DNA from: Siphlonurus alternatus | Taxonomy: Eukaryota > Arthropoda > Insecta > Ephemeroptera > Siphlonuridae | Assembly (NCBI GenBank): GCA_949825025.1 | Contig: OX463780.1 | Span: 47,885,280-47,949,279, forward strand | Reading direction: 5' to 3' | DNA length: 64,000 nucleotides | Shown here: positions 1-13,500 of the stretch, in pieces | Layout of the letters: each line of letters begins with the position of its first letter | Numbering within the stretch: the first letter of the stretch is position 1 | Position numbers and translations under genes: made by a program | Notes under the pieces: model-generated | Seen by the model: only the letters and a program-made list of their open reading frames with translations | Databases searched by the model: none | Told to the model about the DNA's origin: nothing

Positions 1-1440
1 ACTGCTGGGCATGCAGACTGCTACTTTTTGTGGGCGTTGTCCCCAATTGTGTATCGAGTTCAGCACTAACTTGAATTCATGAAATGGCTACAAAAACATT
101 GCATGTAATTTAATGTATGTTTTATATGCATTTACTTGTTGATTTGATTTATTAATATTAAAGTAAAAAAGATAGTGTTCCGGCAGTTTTAAAAGGTGAA
201 TCACACAAAATAAAACAGTTATGACACAGTTACGCCGAGGGAAAGCTTATTACCATGCATGGATAAAATTTAATACTCGACACAACATTGCATTTTACAA
301 ATACGTAAATTTATTAAATTATTAATATACAACGTCTTTGAAATGGTTATCGTGTGAAACTATTAATTGTATTCATAATTACCTTTGAAAAAATTAGATA
401 ACCTAGCTAAACTTTTTGCGACGATTTTAATTTATGAATATTTCGATCAGCTGATCTGTGTCATCTAAAACTGCTCAAGTCGGAAAATTTGTAAACAAGT
501 TTTTCTTTCATAATTTTTGCTGCAATTACGACACTGAACATTATTGAATTTAAGTAAATTTATTTTAAACCAGGTTCTAGTAATATTATTTATATATTAT
601 GTTGTCTTTGATTTTTAAGACTACTTTACCAGCTGTATATTTGACTTATATAGTGGCGTGGCGGTTCGTTAAATATCCAGTCAAAATTCAATGCTGTTGC
701 TCGATCGAGAAATATTATAGCTACATATAATATATGAGTCCATCAGAAACTATAAATAATGACTCAAAATAACCATAAATTTGAGATTTACAGAGCTTTT
801 AAGTGTCATGCATCAGTCAACTCAACCAGAAGTTCTCATCGGCTCATTTTCACCCTGAAGCTAGGCAACTTGCTCAGCATCAAAGCAGAGAAGGTTGCAT
901 ACAACGCAGGGGTAAAATTAAACACAGAATCTTAAATTCTTCACAGCTAGCTGCCAGGTGTCACTTTCGTGTTTCGTAATTTCAGTAATTTGCTCTGTTT
1001 TGGTGGTGAATAAGTTGCCTCTCTTCACGATTAGGTGGGTGAGATTTTTGTCAGGATAGCTTATTGTAAGAAGAAAACAAAGCTATGCTGTAAAATTAAA
1101 TTAATTCATTTTTTTTTTTTTAATAAGTGGCATATAATATAAGTGGTTTGAAATGTTTCAATGATTAATAACAATAATAACACCTTATATAGTAACTGCA
1201 TGGCTCAAAAAAACGGTCTTGATTGTAATTTAATTTTTAACCCCTTCCGTTGCTTTCAAATTCATGTCTGTTATGAAACCCTGATGCCCACACGTCTCTT
1301 AAACTTACAGCACCCGATCACTCTTATGTCTAAATATTATATAATTATACAATAAGGAAATTGAATGTAAAACAAACAAAAAATTACACAGTTTAGACGG
1401 CAACTCAATAAATAATATTAATAATAGGAATTAAATACTT
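1..1440. other. Intergenic, downstream of gene A
   Basis: No gene is recognised. At about 855-1020 two inverted copies of an AGGCAACTTG-type motif occur. The same motif (GATGAACAAGTTGCCTA) recurs at 13913 and 30911, so this is probably a worn repeat. The rest is AT-rich and featureless. Confidence 0.5.
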
Positions 1441-1456
1441 AAAATGTAATACCAAA

Positions 1457-1462
1457 TTTATT
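1457..1462 (-). terminator. Poly(A) signal of gene A
   Basis: AATAAA on the minus strand begins 6 bases after the stop codon of gene A, implying a very short 3' untranslated region. Confidence 0.5.
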
Positions 1463-1467
1463 AACAT

Positions 1468-4400
1468 TCATTTCAGTTGTTTTTTACAATAACAGTACAT
1501 TTTTAAAGTAGGGTCCGTGACACAATGACTCTGATTTCCGTAAGCATCTAGCCTGCTGATTGGTCCAGCCAGACTCCACGTATCACCAGAGGGTTTCAGT
1601 CTATTGTGCACTGTGGCCTCGAACACAGCACCTCCTGGGCTGGTCTCGAGCCCCACCAAGTAGCCAATCAACTCAGAAGGGTCGTCAGTAGCTCCCTTCT
1701 CGCTGGACAATCTCGTCTCGGCGTGCTTTACCTTTGAGAGACTCAGAGGGGCACAGACGTCCAACTTGTGAAGTCGTTTGTTAATCTCTTTCACAACAAA
1801 CTTTGTGACGTCTTGTAGCTCCGGTAGATCAGTGGAGACCGCAACTCCTTCCTGCAATATAAATAAATAATGATTTTAATAATAATTATTAACATTCATA
1901 TACCGTTTATTGTGAATAACGGAGTCTTAGTTCTCTTTGTAAATGCTGCACAGTCGACTCAATAAAGAATCAGATGGTGAGGGTACTTGTACAAAATTAT
2001 TTTCTGTTCTATGTGTGAGTGTAAAATAATATATATTCTATGATAAATCTTTTATCATACATGCAAACAATCTCATCAATGAAGCTTACTGATCATATAA
2101 AAATATTGTATAATATAATTTTGTTCCCTTAATTCATAAGAATTATTATATATTTCAGACATTATAGCTGCGATTGCGATACAGTCTGTCACTATTTCTA
2201 TTATAAGGGTACGGTAGCACGCCCAATGAAAAAAAAAATCTCTCATATGAAAATTATGAAAAAAATGTTAAAATGTTCTCCTCTAATACATACCTTAATT
2301 ATCTGTAGCTAAAATATCAGGTATACAAATTCGAGCTAGTTTTCGAGTTATGAATTTTTAATGTTGGGTAATTTAACATGGAGAAATGGAACTTCCACAT
2401 TAAATTAGTCAAATTTAAAAATTCATAAATCGAAAACTATAGCTCGAATTTGTATACCTGATATTTTAGCTATTGATATATGAGGTATATGTACGTATAT
2501 TATAGAGAAGAACATTTTAAGTCCTTTTTTTTCTTTCATAATTTTCATATGAAAGAACATTTTTAAACATTGGACGTGGCCTTACCCTTAAGCAAAACTG
2601 AGAATGTTCGAAGGCATATTTTTATTCATATATAAAGTTTTTTGTCCATCTCACCTGGCAGGTGCACCAGTGCGGCGATATGGCGGCGTCCTCACACGTC
2701 CTCAGCGGTGAGATGGCCACGAACAGACTCACTCCACGACCCTCAGTGGTGTTCCCTGCAGCGCTGGAAGGACGAGGAGGCGTCACGTCCCGGACACGTG
2801 CACGCAGCACGTCACTGTGGAGGTGCGCCGCCGGCTGCAGCAAGTCTCGCAGCGTCTCGTGAACGTCGAACGGCGTGGTGAGGCGGTTGTCAGCGTTCAC
2901 CTGCAGGTTGGCCACGGCCTCGGGGAAGCGTCGGCGGAACCACTCGGGGAACGACAACATCAGGAACGGGAGACGTTCCTCCATGCGACCCTACGATTAA
3001 TAGTTTTAATGTTCAATTTATAAGCTGTACTACCTATCTGGACATGTACAAATAGGAACATTTTATTTTGAGATGCAGTCATAGTTCAGTGGATGCAGTT
3101 TGAATTATCAAAGATATATGCATATTTTCAATCTTTAGTGACAACGGCACTATAATTAATAAACTCTTAAAAATATTTTAAGATTTCTATATTATATAAA
3201 ATGACTGAATAAAAATAGATGGTAATAACTTTTCTTATTTAATTTACCAAAATAATTATAACGACTATCTTTTTTACTTTCAGACATTGACGACTCGGTC
3301 ACGCTCAGTCTCAAACTTTCTTAAATCTGTATCCTGTACCTAATGGCACATACCTGGTACGTTTCTCTGAATTTTCCAAAGCGCAATCCGTGGTCACTCA
3401 TGAGCACCAGCAAGGTACGTTCGAGCGCCCCGCTGTCCCGCAGTTCCGTCAGCGCTCCGGTCAGCAGTGCGTCTCCGATGTGTGGCATGTTGAGGCCTTT
3501 ATGTGTGATCAGGCTGCTCCAGAAAAAGCCAAAGTACGGCTTATCAATGAAGCGTACAGCAAATTTCTTAATGTAATCCAAGATGTATTGGAAGCTCTGT
3601 CGAGGACCAGTACATAGTTTCACTTCTTGGCTCACTGAGTGCCCGATATCAGTATAAGATTCCTGGAATCAATGTGATATTAATATATATTCTTGCAACT
3701 TTGTTTACATTCAAGGCAAATGTTTTATATAATTAATTAGTTAATAGTTCAGTTAAAGTAAAAAATAGTAAATGGAATAATCTTGACAGTAAGATTAGAA
3801 AAAAGTTTCTGATTTTTTATTTACGAACAGATCTGTAGACAAATAATATCATGATATCTGCTTTGCAATTTATTTAAAAATATAATAATTTAAAAAATGC
3901 TTAATTTTGATGTTAAATTTCATAATTATCTCATATTCTTACTTTAAAAAAGGGTCTTCCATAATAATCCGTTGGCTGCTCAACAAACCCAGTTTTTTGG
4001 TAATTAAATATTGATATTGAAGCTAAGTCTTCTCCGAACATTGTTCTGTAGCCTTTAGCCGCAAAGTTCTTCCAGATAAAAGGACATGGATCGATTTTAG
4101 ATTCCAAACTTGGCCAGCAAATTTTGACAATTTCTTCCATAGAGTATCCCGTGAGCAGTGGGATGACGTTTGGGAAGGTGTTATCCCCCACTTTGTTGTA
4201 GCCGAGCAGTGAGATGGCGGAGAACGGAGGTGACGTCAGCAGTTGGTACGTCTTCGGTAGTTGTCGTAACATGTTGAGACGAGACACTGAGTCCAGGCCG
4301 ATAATTAGGATGCTCAGCTGGAAACACAAATATAATAATATAAAGTGGAGGTCAACCCCCCCCCCCCCCCCCAGAATATTTAAATGAAATAAAACGTTTA

Positions 4401-7400
4401 GATCTATTTACTACAGTTAACGATACATAATAATTATATACTAAACTTATACGATACTGCTTTTATTACAAAAAAAAAATAAATAAAAAATACAACGATA
4501 AACAATCTCCAGGTTTTTGTAGCATATAATATTTATATGCTGCAGGCTATTGCTCCCTTTCAAAAATACGGAGGTAAAACCAAGAATTATTTATTGTAGA
4601 CAATAGAGTATTGTCCTCAATTTTTTTTATTGAAAAAATGGATAGAGGGTGCAAAGTTATGCTACCCTGATTTTTTTCAGATTTTTTAGAGCCCGGGAAC
4701 TATTTTTAAAAAATTATTGAAAGTCCTTTTCATGACGTCACGAGACGCCGCTCCTTAAGAAAAAGATATATAGGACTTGCCGCCGCGTGACGTCACAAAA
4801 AGGACTTTCAATAATTTTTTAAAAATAGTTCCAGGTCTCAAAAAAATCTGAAAAAAATCAGGGTAGCATAACTTTGCACCCTCTATCCATTTCTGCAATA
4901 AAAAAAATTGAGGACAATACTCCATTGAAGATCAATCTTTGAGGTAAAACATGCTGTTTGCGTTGTTAATTATTCTTTATTTAGTTACATCTAAACCTAA
5001 ATTCAATTGTTCTTCATACCTGGTCGTCGCTGCTCTCATTGTTCCCGCGACATCGCTCCTCCACCGTCCGTTTGAGTGGCACGAAGGCGTGGTAGTCACG
5101 GTAGACCTCCACATCGTTCCTCGAGCACTCGACACGAACAAACTCCACGTTCTCGTGATCCACGTCAGTAACCTCGCCGTCGAAAGGTACACATTCTTTT
5201 GAGAAACTGCATGGACAACTTTATATAATTATGTACGAAAACAATATAATATATATACATAAATATTAATTTTACTTAATATTTATATATATATATATAT
5301 ATAATATCATTTTATTTAATTATACGTGCACGATTGTAAACATTATAATCAATAAGATTTAAAGTTTCAATAAAAATTTATTTTATTCATTTACAAATAT
5401 ACACTTTGGATCGAAATACCAGTAAAAATAGAGTCACTACAACTGCTCTGTTTTTTTATATAAATCACTCAGTCTAGAGTCTATGAAGACATTATAAATT
5501 TTGTGTTCTCCAAAATAACAAGTCCGCATCTCCATGACAACGCTGGTAAATCAGAAAGACGTAACGCTAGAAATGTATAAAATAATTTCAAATGTAATTT
5601 TACACTAATCAAGATAAGCCATTAATAAATATACAATGGTTGCGATTTAATAGATTGATAACCAGGAAGATAACTATATACAGCCATAGTACTTTTGTCA
5701 TTACATTTAACTGATTTAAGTTAAAATATGAATGCCTTCACCTAAATGTTATGGACTTTTTTTTAAAAAAATCTGAATCCATACTATATTATATTATTTT
5801 TGCAAAGATTATCTATCTATTGTAAAAATTTCTGAAGTACGTAAGAATCGAGTGTTGTGGATGGTCAAGTTAATAATATTGCTGCATGGCTTACCCCTTT
5901 AAGGAATTAGCGTCATATCGGTTTTATTTTTTTGTATGTACCTCGAATACAAATCTGCATTTACTGTATAGTTATCAGGGTCTTCTTGGGCCCTCGAAAA
6001 GGTTCGGTAGCAGCAGGCGAGGTGACTCAGGTCGTCTATATTGTAATGGTGCATAGCCTCGCGCACCATCCACATGGCGGTCAGGTTGGACTGCACCAGG
6101 GGCGGATGCACATTCTTCGACCACGAGTACCACGGAGGTCGCAGCTTGGCACACCATTTCTCCTCGCACTGCAAGAGAGAACAACTTCGGTAAGGTTTGG
6201 CGTGAATCGGTTTTGAAGCATTATGACGTGTGATATATGCATTTTTAATCTGAAATTCTAAGACGGTAATTTTTGCTGACAACTGTCATTGAAACGTGTC
6301 AATTCGCCTTGAAATACGTTAGATACAATTTGTATTGAATGTATTAAATGGCAGGTGAAACAACCAAACAAGTAAGATGTGCTATACTCTTTTTTCTTTA
6401 TTTTCATTCGTTTTTTTGTTTTTTTTTTTTATCTGGAAACTACACTTTTTAATCTGCAATATATCACGTGGTATCAATCTTTATCAATAATATATTTTAG
6501 GATTTATGTGTTAATAGTGTTAATAAGGGGCATTCACAAAGCCTTAAGGCCACAATTAAGGCTCAATAATTTAAGACCAGGAATTTTGGGTCTAAAAACA
6601 CGTCTAAAATCAAGCTTTAAATTATCGAGCCTTAAATGTGGCCTTAAGACTTTGTGAATGCCCCTTATTACTACTTGTTGCCTGATACCACCACAAACCT
6701 TTTTCTTTCAAAATATAATGCAATTTTTAAATAAATTAATATACTAATTAAATTTTATAAAAAAAGTAAATATATATATATATATATATATTATATATTT
6801 TAAATTTTTTACTGTCCATTTACTTTGTAAAATATATTAAGCTGTTTTGAGAGTTTTTTTTTTTTTTTTGTCCTTTCTTTAATATGTGTATACATATTCA
6901 AAGCCTATATACTATATATACTAGTATATTTAATGGGCTTTCTGTGTATTTATTGTGATCTGACTGACCTTTGGGTCCGGCTCCTGAAACCTGAAGAATC
7001 GCCCGAGGTCACGACTGACCGGAGGAAGGTCAGGAATGTGACATCCAAGGGTGTCCACGAGGAATTCTCTCTTGTTATAAGACCCTGCAGGAATCACAAA
7101 GCCGCCATCTGTGTGTCCTGTGACAGATACAATAATCATAAAATACATCGATAAAAATTATACAAAATAATTTTTTTAAATGCAAATTTATAATCATGTG
7201 TTAAAATAAATAGTTTTGACATGCATGATAATGTTGGTCAATTTTTTTTTTGTAAATATGTACAGTAAAAAAAAATGCTTGCAAATTTAAGGTGAATTTT
7301 GAAACTCTTTAAACTGAACTGTGCATGCAGCAGTGAGTGCAACTGACAAGCGAGTATATTGTCCGTGTCACTGGTAATGTTCAATGAATACTACATTTAA

Positions 7401-7536
7401 ATACTATTCATGAATATTCAGTAATTCGCTCACCATATATCAAAGACCGCTGGTAGATCAAGGTGGTGAAACACACGAGGCCGAGAGCCAGCAGAGAGCG
7501 CATCCATCGTACCAGAAGACACGTGGAAGTCCCCAT
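1468..7536 (-). CDS. DUF229-family type II membrane protein (gene A), 8 coding exons
   Basis: Coding exons on the minus strand are 7536-7434, 7117-6969, 6168-5942, 5206-5020, 4317-3943, 3662-3354, 2990-2655 and 1851-1468. They join in frame (phases 1,0,2,0,0,0,0) to 689 aa, and every junction is GT-AG. A short basic N-terminus is followed by a membrane segment at about residues 11-28. The lumenal part has the VDTxGCxIPDLP motif, the QSNLTAMW block with an N-glycosylation sequon, and the phosphatase-like core. That core holds LIIGLDS (Asp 231), GDNTFPN (Thr 269, in the place of the superfamily nucleophile) and MSDHG (Asp 437/His 438). The C-terminal domain ends in a CYC motif. The fold and likely hydrolase chemistry are inferred from the family; no substrate is known. 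The ATG chosen is the only one placing basic residues just before the membrane helix. Introns 2, 4 and 7 each carry a foldback element. The gene appears intact. Confidence 0.88.
2205..2589. mobile_element. Foldback (MITE-like) element in gene A intron 7
   Basis: The left end AAGGGTACGGTAGCACGCC is matched in inverted, imperfect form at the right end, which reads GGACGTGGCCTTACCCTT. The arms stay complementary inward for more than 100 bases each (for example AGGTATACAAATTCGAGCT and its reverse). Length is about 385 bp, with no coding capacity. Confidence 0.75.
4602..4926. mobile_element. Foldback element, family alpha, copy 1 (gene A intron 4)
   Basis: Terminal inverted repeats start AATAGAGTATTGTCCTCA and end in their complement. 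The subterminal motif TTTTTTTCAGATTTTTT appears on both arms. The centre has two TGACGTCA octamers flanking an ACGCCGCTCC / GCCGCCGCGTG region. Nearly identical copies are at 21448-21768 and 33756-34076. Confidence 0.85.
6521..6670. mobile_element. Foldback element, family epsilon, copy 1 (gene A intron 2)
   Basis: TAATAAGGGGCATTCACAAA at the left is matched by the complement at the right. The arms are about 65 bp, with GCCTTAAGGCCAC-type inner text. It is non-coding although a 92-aa frame crosses it. Confidence 0.8.
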
Positions 7537-8108
7537 GAAGAGGCCAGGGCAGTTACTGCAGCTTGTGTCCACACATCTCGATTATCACGTCGTTCTGAGT
7601 TTACTTTTATTAACGTGAGGAGGAATAAGCCTAGATTATACTGCAACTGATTTGGGACTTGATAGATTACGATTACTGCATATAAAATATTGTAGATTAC
7701 ATACAGTACTGTTACATGATTGATGCTGTGTATTATGTATACAAAATTGGTTGTTAATAAGATTTTTTTATATTTAAACAAATTAAAAAAAATATAATTT
7801 AATTTTTCACTTTAATTTGGGGTAAATGAGTGATGAAAATATAAAATTTTAATAACAAATTAAATTAAATTATAAATTAATATTAAGATTATTAATAAAT
7901 ATCAACTCGATCTTTCTATATCTTTCAATATCTATCTTCTATCTTTCGATATCTTTTTGATATTGAAATATCAATAGAAAATAAATGTACTATTTTTACT
8001 CAATTGATCAATCTTATCATTGAAACAACACCTAGTTTTTATAAAAAAAACAACTTCCGGATTGATGAAAACTCTTACGTTTTAAAACATCTAGCCTTGA
8101 AAAAAAGT

Positions 8109-8256
8109 ATAGCCTGTATTACACCATACAATTTTGCATACAATTTTTTCTTGCAATAAAATTTCATCTCCATACAAACAAATGGAGCTAAAGTTTTCTT
8201 GAAAGGAACAATTGTATGCAATACTTAGAAAAATTGTATCGTGTAATACCGGCTTA
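8109..8256. mobile_element. Foldback element, family zeta, copy 1
   Basis: AGCCTGTATTACACCATACA at the left pairs with GTATCGTGTAATACCGGCT at the right. The centre contains CTCCAT and ATGGAG arms. Length is about 148 bp. Confidence 0.75.
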
Positions 8257-9507
8257 ACACGTTTTCATATTGTTAGAAATATTGAACGCGATTTACTGTG
8301 GAAGATAACCAGATAACCATACTCCATACACACAATAAATAGTATAAATGTGTCAGTCTAAAACTCAATGACACCATTAACCAAGTTGGGAAACTGAATA
8401 ACTACTTCGTAAATCGCTTTTATAGTATGCAAATCAATTTTAAGTGGTAAATACCTGAATGTGTGTTTAATGTGAACGATACAATGTATAATATATGAAA
8501 CACGTCCATATGGTAACTGCTAATATTATAATTTAATGTAATTATTTAGTGTAGTGCTGCAGTCCTTGTATCTTAATAGCAACACGTTATTAAGAACAAA
8601 ATGTACAAATGTGAAGCGCTTGAACGCACATTCACAACTGATCTTTCGTTATCTGTGAAAACGTGCTTATCAATGTTATATATGATAACGTCCTCTAACA
8701 TCAGTCAATTGCACTTCTATCATATTTAGCTTAATTTATCCTTTTACCAATGATAGCACAAATTTAAACCTAAAGTAAAAAAAAAAGGTGTGTAATTTAT
8801 ATATAATACAGATCGAGGATGTAGATATTTTTCTAAAAAAATTAATACGTTATACATGTACAGTGTGATGTTTAAATTATTTTTATAATGTGGCATGAAA
8901 CAATGATTGTATTGCACTCTCGTAATGTATTTAATTTTTTTAAAAAAAGTGCAGGTCTTACAACATCAAGGTTAAAAAATTTACAACAATAAGGTTGAAC
9001 CTCGCGCGGGGATTAGATGCTCTGGCTGTCCTATTTATTTAAGCATTCGTCATGTTTGTAACGCTCTCAGTCATTGGTAGCTGGTTTGTATCGAAGATCA
9101 TCATTGGCCGATGTACTGCCAACTAAATCAACATTACGACTAGTGTAGTTAAATAATAAGGGAGTGAAAAGATTGCGACCGCGCATATTCAGTTAATATG
9201 TGACTGAGGGAACCTTAGAAAACTAGCTGCAGTCAGGACGGTCACCTTAGCTTTTAATGAATGACTACATCTTATATAGTAAACATCACACAAGTGCATT
9301 GCATAATTATATAGATGGAAAGTGAGATACCTTTTCTAAAACGTGAGGTTTCCACGTTGTCCTCAATCACTGCAGGCAAATGCCGGGATGGATTGCAAGG
9401 AGGCCGTGTCCGTCCCCGTTCTCAATGAAGTCACAAAAAGCTCAAGTTAGGGTTTCAGAAGTTTCGGGTTTCAGACTTAGTCAGTAATTATTAGTAAGTA
9501 GAAGCAT

Positions 9508-10006
9508 CCAACGGGGTACTGACCAAAAAAAAAAGTTTCAAGTTTCTGTCAACATTTCAAAAGGCACGAGAATTTCATGAAGAACATGCCCTATTACAGT
9601 ATTCTACGACAATTTCCTGATTTTATATGAAATTTTAAAACCTCTCAAAAATGACGTCATAGCATTGAATCTTAAATGGGAAAATAGATCAGTTAACATT
9701 GCCAAATCCCATACTTAATATTGAAATATAACCAAACCTTAATTTGCAAGGTTTTTAGGTGCTACAATCACGACAATGAAGGTTTCAAATTCCTATAACT
9801 TTTCATTTTAGCAATGTTAACTGATGAATTTTCCCATTTAAGATTCAATGACGTCATCAAAAAAAGTTTTAAAATTTCATATAAAATCAGCAAATTGTCG
9901 TAGAATGCTCTAATATAAGGCTCGTTCTTCATATAATTCACAGTATATATATATATATACTTTTTACTAGTATTGCTAACTCAAATACCGGTCAGTACCC
10001 CATTGT
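9508..10006. mobile_element. Foldback element downstream of gene B
   Basis: TCCAACGGGGTACTGACC at the left matches GGTCAGTACCCCATTG at the right. The arms stay alignable (ATCTTAAATGGGAAAAT, GTTAACATTGC) and each carries an ATGACGTCAT octamer. Length is about 0.5 kb. Confidence 0.75.
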
Positions 10007-10508
10007 GGTTTGATAATTTTTTATTTTTAAAAATCAATGTTTATTATATGCATGCCTTAATTTTGTGTATCTAGAATTCAATTGAAAATATCTGTTACTA
10101 CATAATATATACTGCTGCATTAACCCTAACGTTACCAAGACATTTTTTGTCACACGGTACACCAAGGGGGGGGGGGATCGAAAGTACCCACTATTTAAAT
10201 CACACGTTGAAAAAAACGTTTAAGTTTTACTGTCACTATTTGCTAGCGGAAATACGTTGCTAACAAAGGATTAAAATTTTCTTCAGAATTTTTGGAGCAG
10301 TATTTCCCGCTTTAAAAGCTCGTCTCGCCCGCCCCCTCTTAATTGGTAATGAAAGGGTCAATTACAAATAATACATTATATGACTTATAAAAATATTGAT
10401 TGAACTTATTGTTAGTTATCAGTAAATGGAGATCAGAAATCAAAATGCCATTATAATACACATTTGTAATAAATTCTTAAATTTAAAAAAAAAAAAACTA
10501 GACTTTGT

Positions 10509-10514
10509 TTTATT
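10509..10514 (-). terminator. Poly(A) signal overlapping the stop codon of gene B
   Basis: The last codons read GAA AAA TAA followed by AAC, so AATAAA spans the TAA stop itself. Confidence 0.5.
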
Positions 10515-13500
10515 TTTCATCGATTTGATTTTTACAATAACAGTACAGTTTTAATGAATTATCTGTCACACAGTGGCTTTGTTTGCCGTACAAATTAAGA
10601 CGACTAACTGGTCCCACCAAACTTAATTTGACTGCACTATTTTCAGTCTTTAGTTCCGAGTTTCTCCGCACTGTCGCCTCGAACATCGCTCCACCTGGCT
10701 GCGTTTTGAACACAACCAAATAGTCCACGTCAGATTTTGGAGCTCCGAATTGTCCTGAAAGCTTCGTCTCGGCGTGTGTGACGTCACCGGGTCGTAAAAC
10801 GTGACACTCTGGCGACAACTCGAGCAGACTGTTGAGTTGTGACACAATAAACTTCACCACACTTCTCACCACAGGAAGGTCAGGAGATAGTATCGTGGAC
10901 TCCTGAAAAGATGAAAAAAATGATTGACAGGTGTCAAAAAGAGGGAAGAATTTTAACGAAGAGGAACGTTTTTTAATTAAATATTTTCTTCTTGTTAATG
11001 ATGATCTCAAACAAAATCGTGCACCGAAAGAAACGCAATATCTTCCTTCCCCGACTTTCAGCTTTTGAAAGAAAAGGCTCCACAGAAAATAATGTAAATA
11101 TATCTAAGAATCTGGAAATGACAAACATATTTGGGCTTTTATACATTAATTAGTATATCATTCTATATATATTATTTATTTATGTATTATATATATTGAC
11201 AATTAAGATCTATATGTTTGTATTGTGATTTATTCACTGTATACTGCCTAACGAACAAATAAATATTTATAATTTCTAAAAATATAAAATCGCGCGAGAG
11301 TCACATTTCTCTTTTAGTAGCCGATTTTATTTGAGGTCATCAATAACATGATAGAAATTATAAAGAAACATGTAAAACCAACTTGACATATATTATCACA
11401 TGTCACGAAGGGAGAATATTTTTTTACTGTGAGAGGTGGGGAGAGCAGATGACAACACGAAAGGAGAATATTAAAAATAAAATAATTAATGAAGTGTCTG
11501 ATGATATCTTTTCTCTCCATGACAAAAAGTACTTAAATTTCAAAAACCGCATGACGTTTTTACTGCAAATTAAATAGAGAACCTCGAGTTGTATATGACT
11601 GTTTTTATTTTTTTTTCACGTTTTTTTTAAATACTCTGTACAAGAATATAAATACGCTGTATTGATATAGTCATGCAAATACTTAACACGCAAGCATTGG
11701 GAAAGGCGTTGCCTTACTATGACGTCACAAAAAGCTTCAAAACATTATCTTATTTTAAGGGTGTTAATGAAATTTTAAAAAATACAAAAGAATTTTACAC
11801 TATATAATTAACTTGAGTGTCTCTTATTATAACTAAAATAAACCAATTATGCAATTAAATATTCGTGCAGTTTATCCTTTTACTGCACTGCAAAAAAGTG
11901 CATACTATACGAAGAATAATGCAATTATGTTTTTTTTTTGTGAAAAGCATACAAAAATAAAAATATTTTTATTTAGTCAAATGTAAGAATTAAAGAGATC
12001 AGGAAAAATTTGTATAAACTTTTTACATTGATACATTTAAGATAACCTGTAACCTGAAGAGCATATACCTGATCAATTTCCTCAGGTTGTGTGTTAAACA
12101 ACCGATATTAAAGTTATATATTTGTCTATAGTACATTCCATAATTATGATATTATATTTTGCATGGGATAAACGTAATGTTAAAGTAAATAAAAAAAGAC
12201 TTAATTGTGTTGCATGTGCTTGGTCTTTATAGACTCCAACCATCTCACCTGGCAGGTGCACCAGTGCGGCGATATGGCGGCGTCCTCACACGTCCTCAGC
12301 GGTGAGATGGCCACGAACAGACTCACTCCACGACCCTCAGTGGTGTTCCCTGCAGCGCTGGAAGGACGAGGAGGCGTCACGTCCCGGACACGTGCACGCA
12401 GCACGTCACTGTGGAGGTGCGCCGCCGGCTGCAGCAAGTCTCGCAGCGTCTCGTGAACGTCGAACGGCGTGGTGAGGCGGTTGTCAGCGTTCACCTGCAG
12501 GTTGGCCACGGCCTCGGGGAAGCGTCGGCGGAACCACTCGGGGAACGACAACATCAGGAACGGCAGACGTTCCTCCATGCGACCCTGGAAACAAAATAAA
12601 TTTTAATTGTTACTGGATAAAAATGATTCAAATTTTCACGTCAATGTTTCCAAGTTTTGTTAAAATAGGGTGTCAGAAAAATGAACAATGAAACAACTTC
12701 AGCGCATGTTCCAGTGAACATGTAACTTGGGTGAAAAAAAAAAAACGTCAACTATAAAATCATGGTATAGAGCTGATTTCTGTTTATGTTTACGTGAGTT
12801 TACGTGAGGCGGGAGAGGGGTTTCCCTATACATATACATTACGAAGGGGGCGCAGGAGGGAGGAAAAAGAGAAAGTTTTGGCAGGCCAGATTATACAGTG
12901 AGCATAGGCAAAATGAGGAAAAAAAATTATAAAAAAAAAAACTTGTAACAGTTTTTTGGCACTGATATTTTTTTATGAATTTTATCGTGTACTGTTAAAG
13001 TATTATTGAAGTATTTAAACTTGATTTATTTTATTAAGTTAAGTAAAAAAATTATTGTACACTTTGTTTATATGCTAGTCCGTGCATTCTGGCCCTCCTC
13101 GCATGACGTCAGATCATCAAAGTTGAAAAAAATGGATTCTTCTTATTACTAACGAGAATGCTAATTTTCTGCTGCTATACCTGATACGTCTCTCTGAATT
13201 TTCCGAACCGCATGCCGTGGTCACTCATGAGCACCAGGACGCTTCGCTCGAGCGCCCCGCTCTCCCGCAGTTTTGCCAACCCATCAGCCAGCAGCGAGTC
13301 TCCAATGTTGGGCATGTTCATATCCTCATGAGTGATTATGCTGCTCCAGAAGAAACCAAAAGAACGTTTATTTGTAAAACGTGTAGCAAATTTCTTAATG
13401 TAATCCACCATGTAATGAAAAGTTTGACGAAACCCAGTGCAAAGTTTTACTCCGGACCGTTTTGTATTACCAAGTTCATTATATGACTCCTGTAACAAGA

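Larger units (their letters stand above)
7540..10500. other. Intergenic region A-B
   Basis: It contains the zeta element at 8109 and the foldback at 9508. At about 9199-9245 and 9343-9410 there are GTGACTGAGGGAAC / GAGGTTTCCACG motifs that recur elsewhere. A run of ten G follows at about 10167. No gene is recognised. Confidence 0.6.

Noticed and set aside
2642..3023. Long open frames antisense to exon 7 in every copy
   Set aside because: They recur only because the exon is GC-rich and near-identical in A-E. They have no independent splice sites or conserved start in F.
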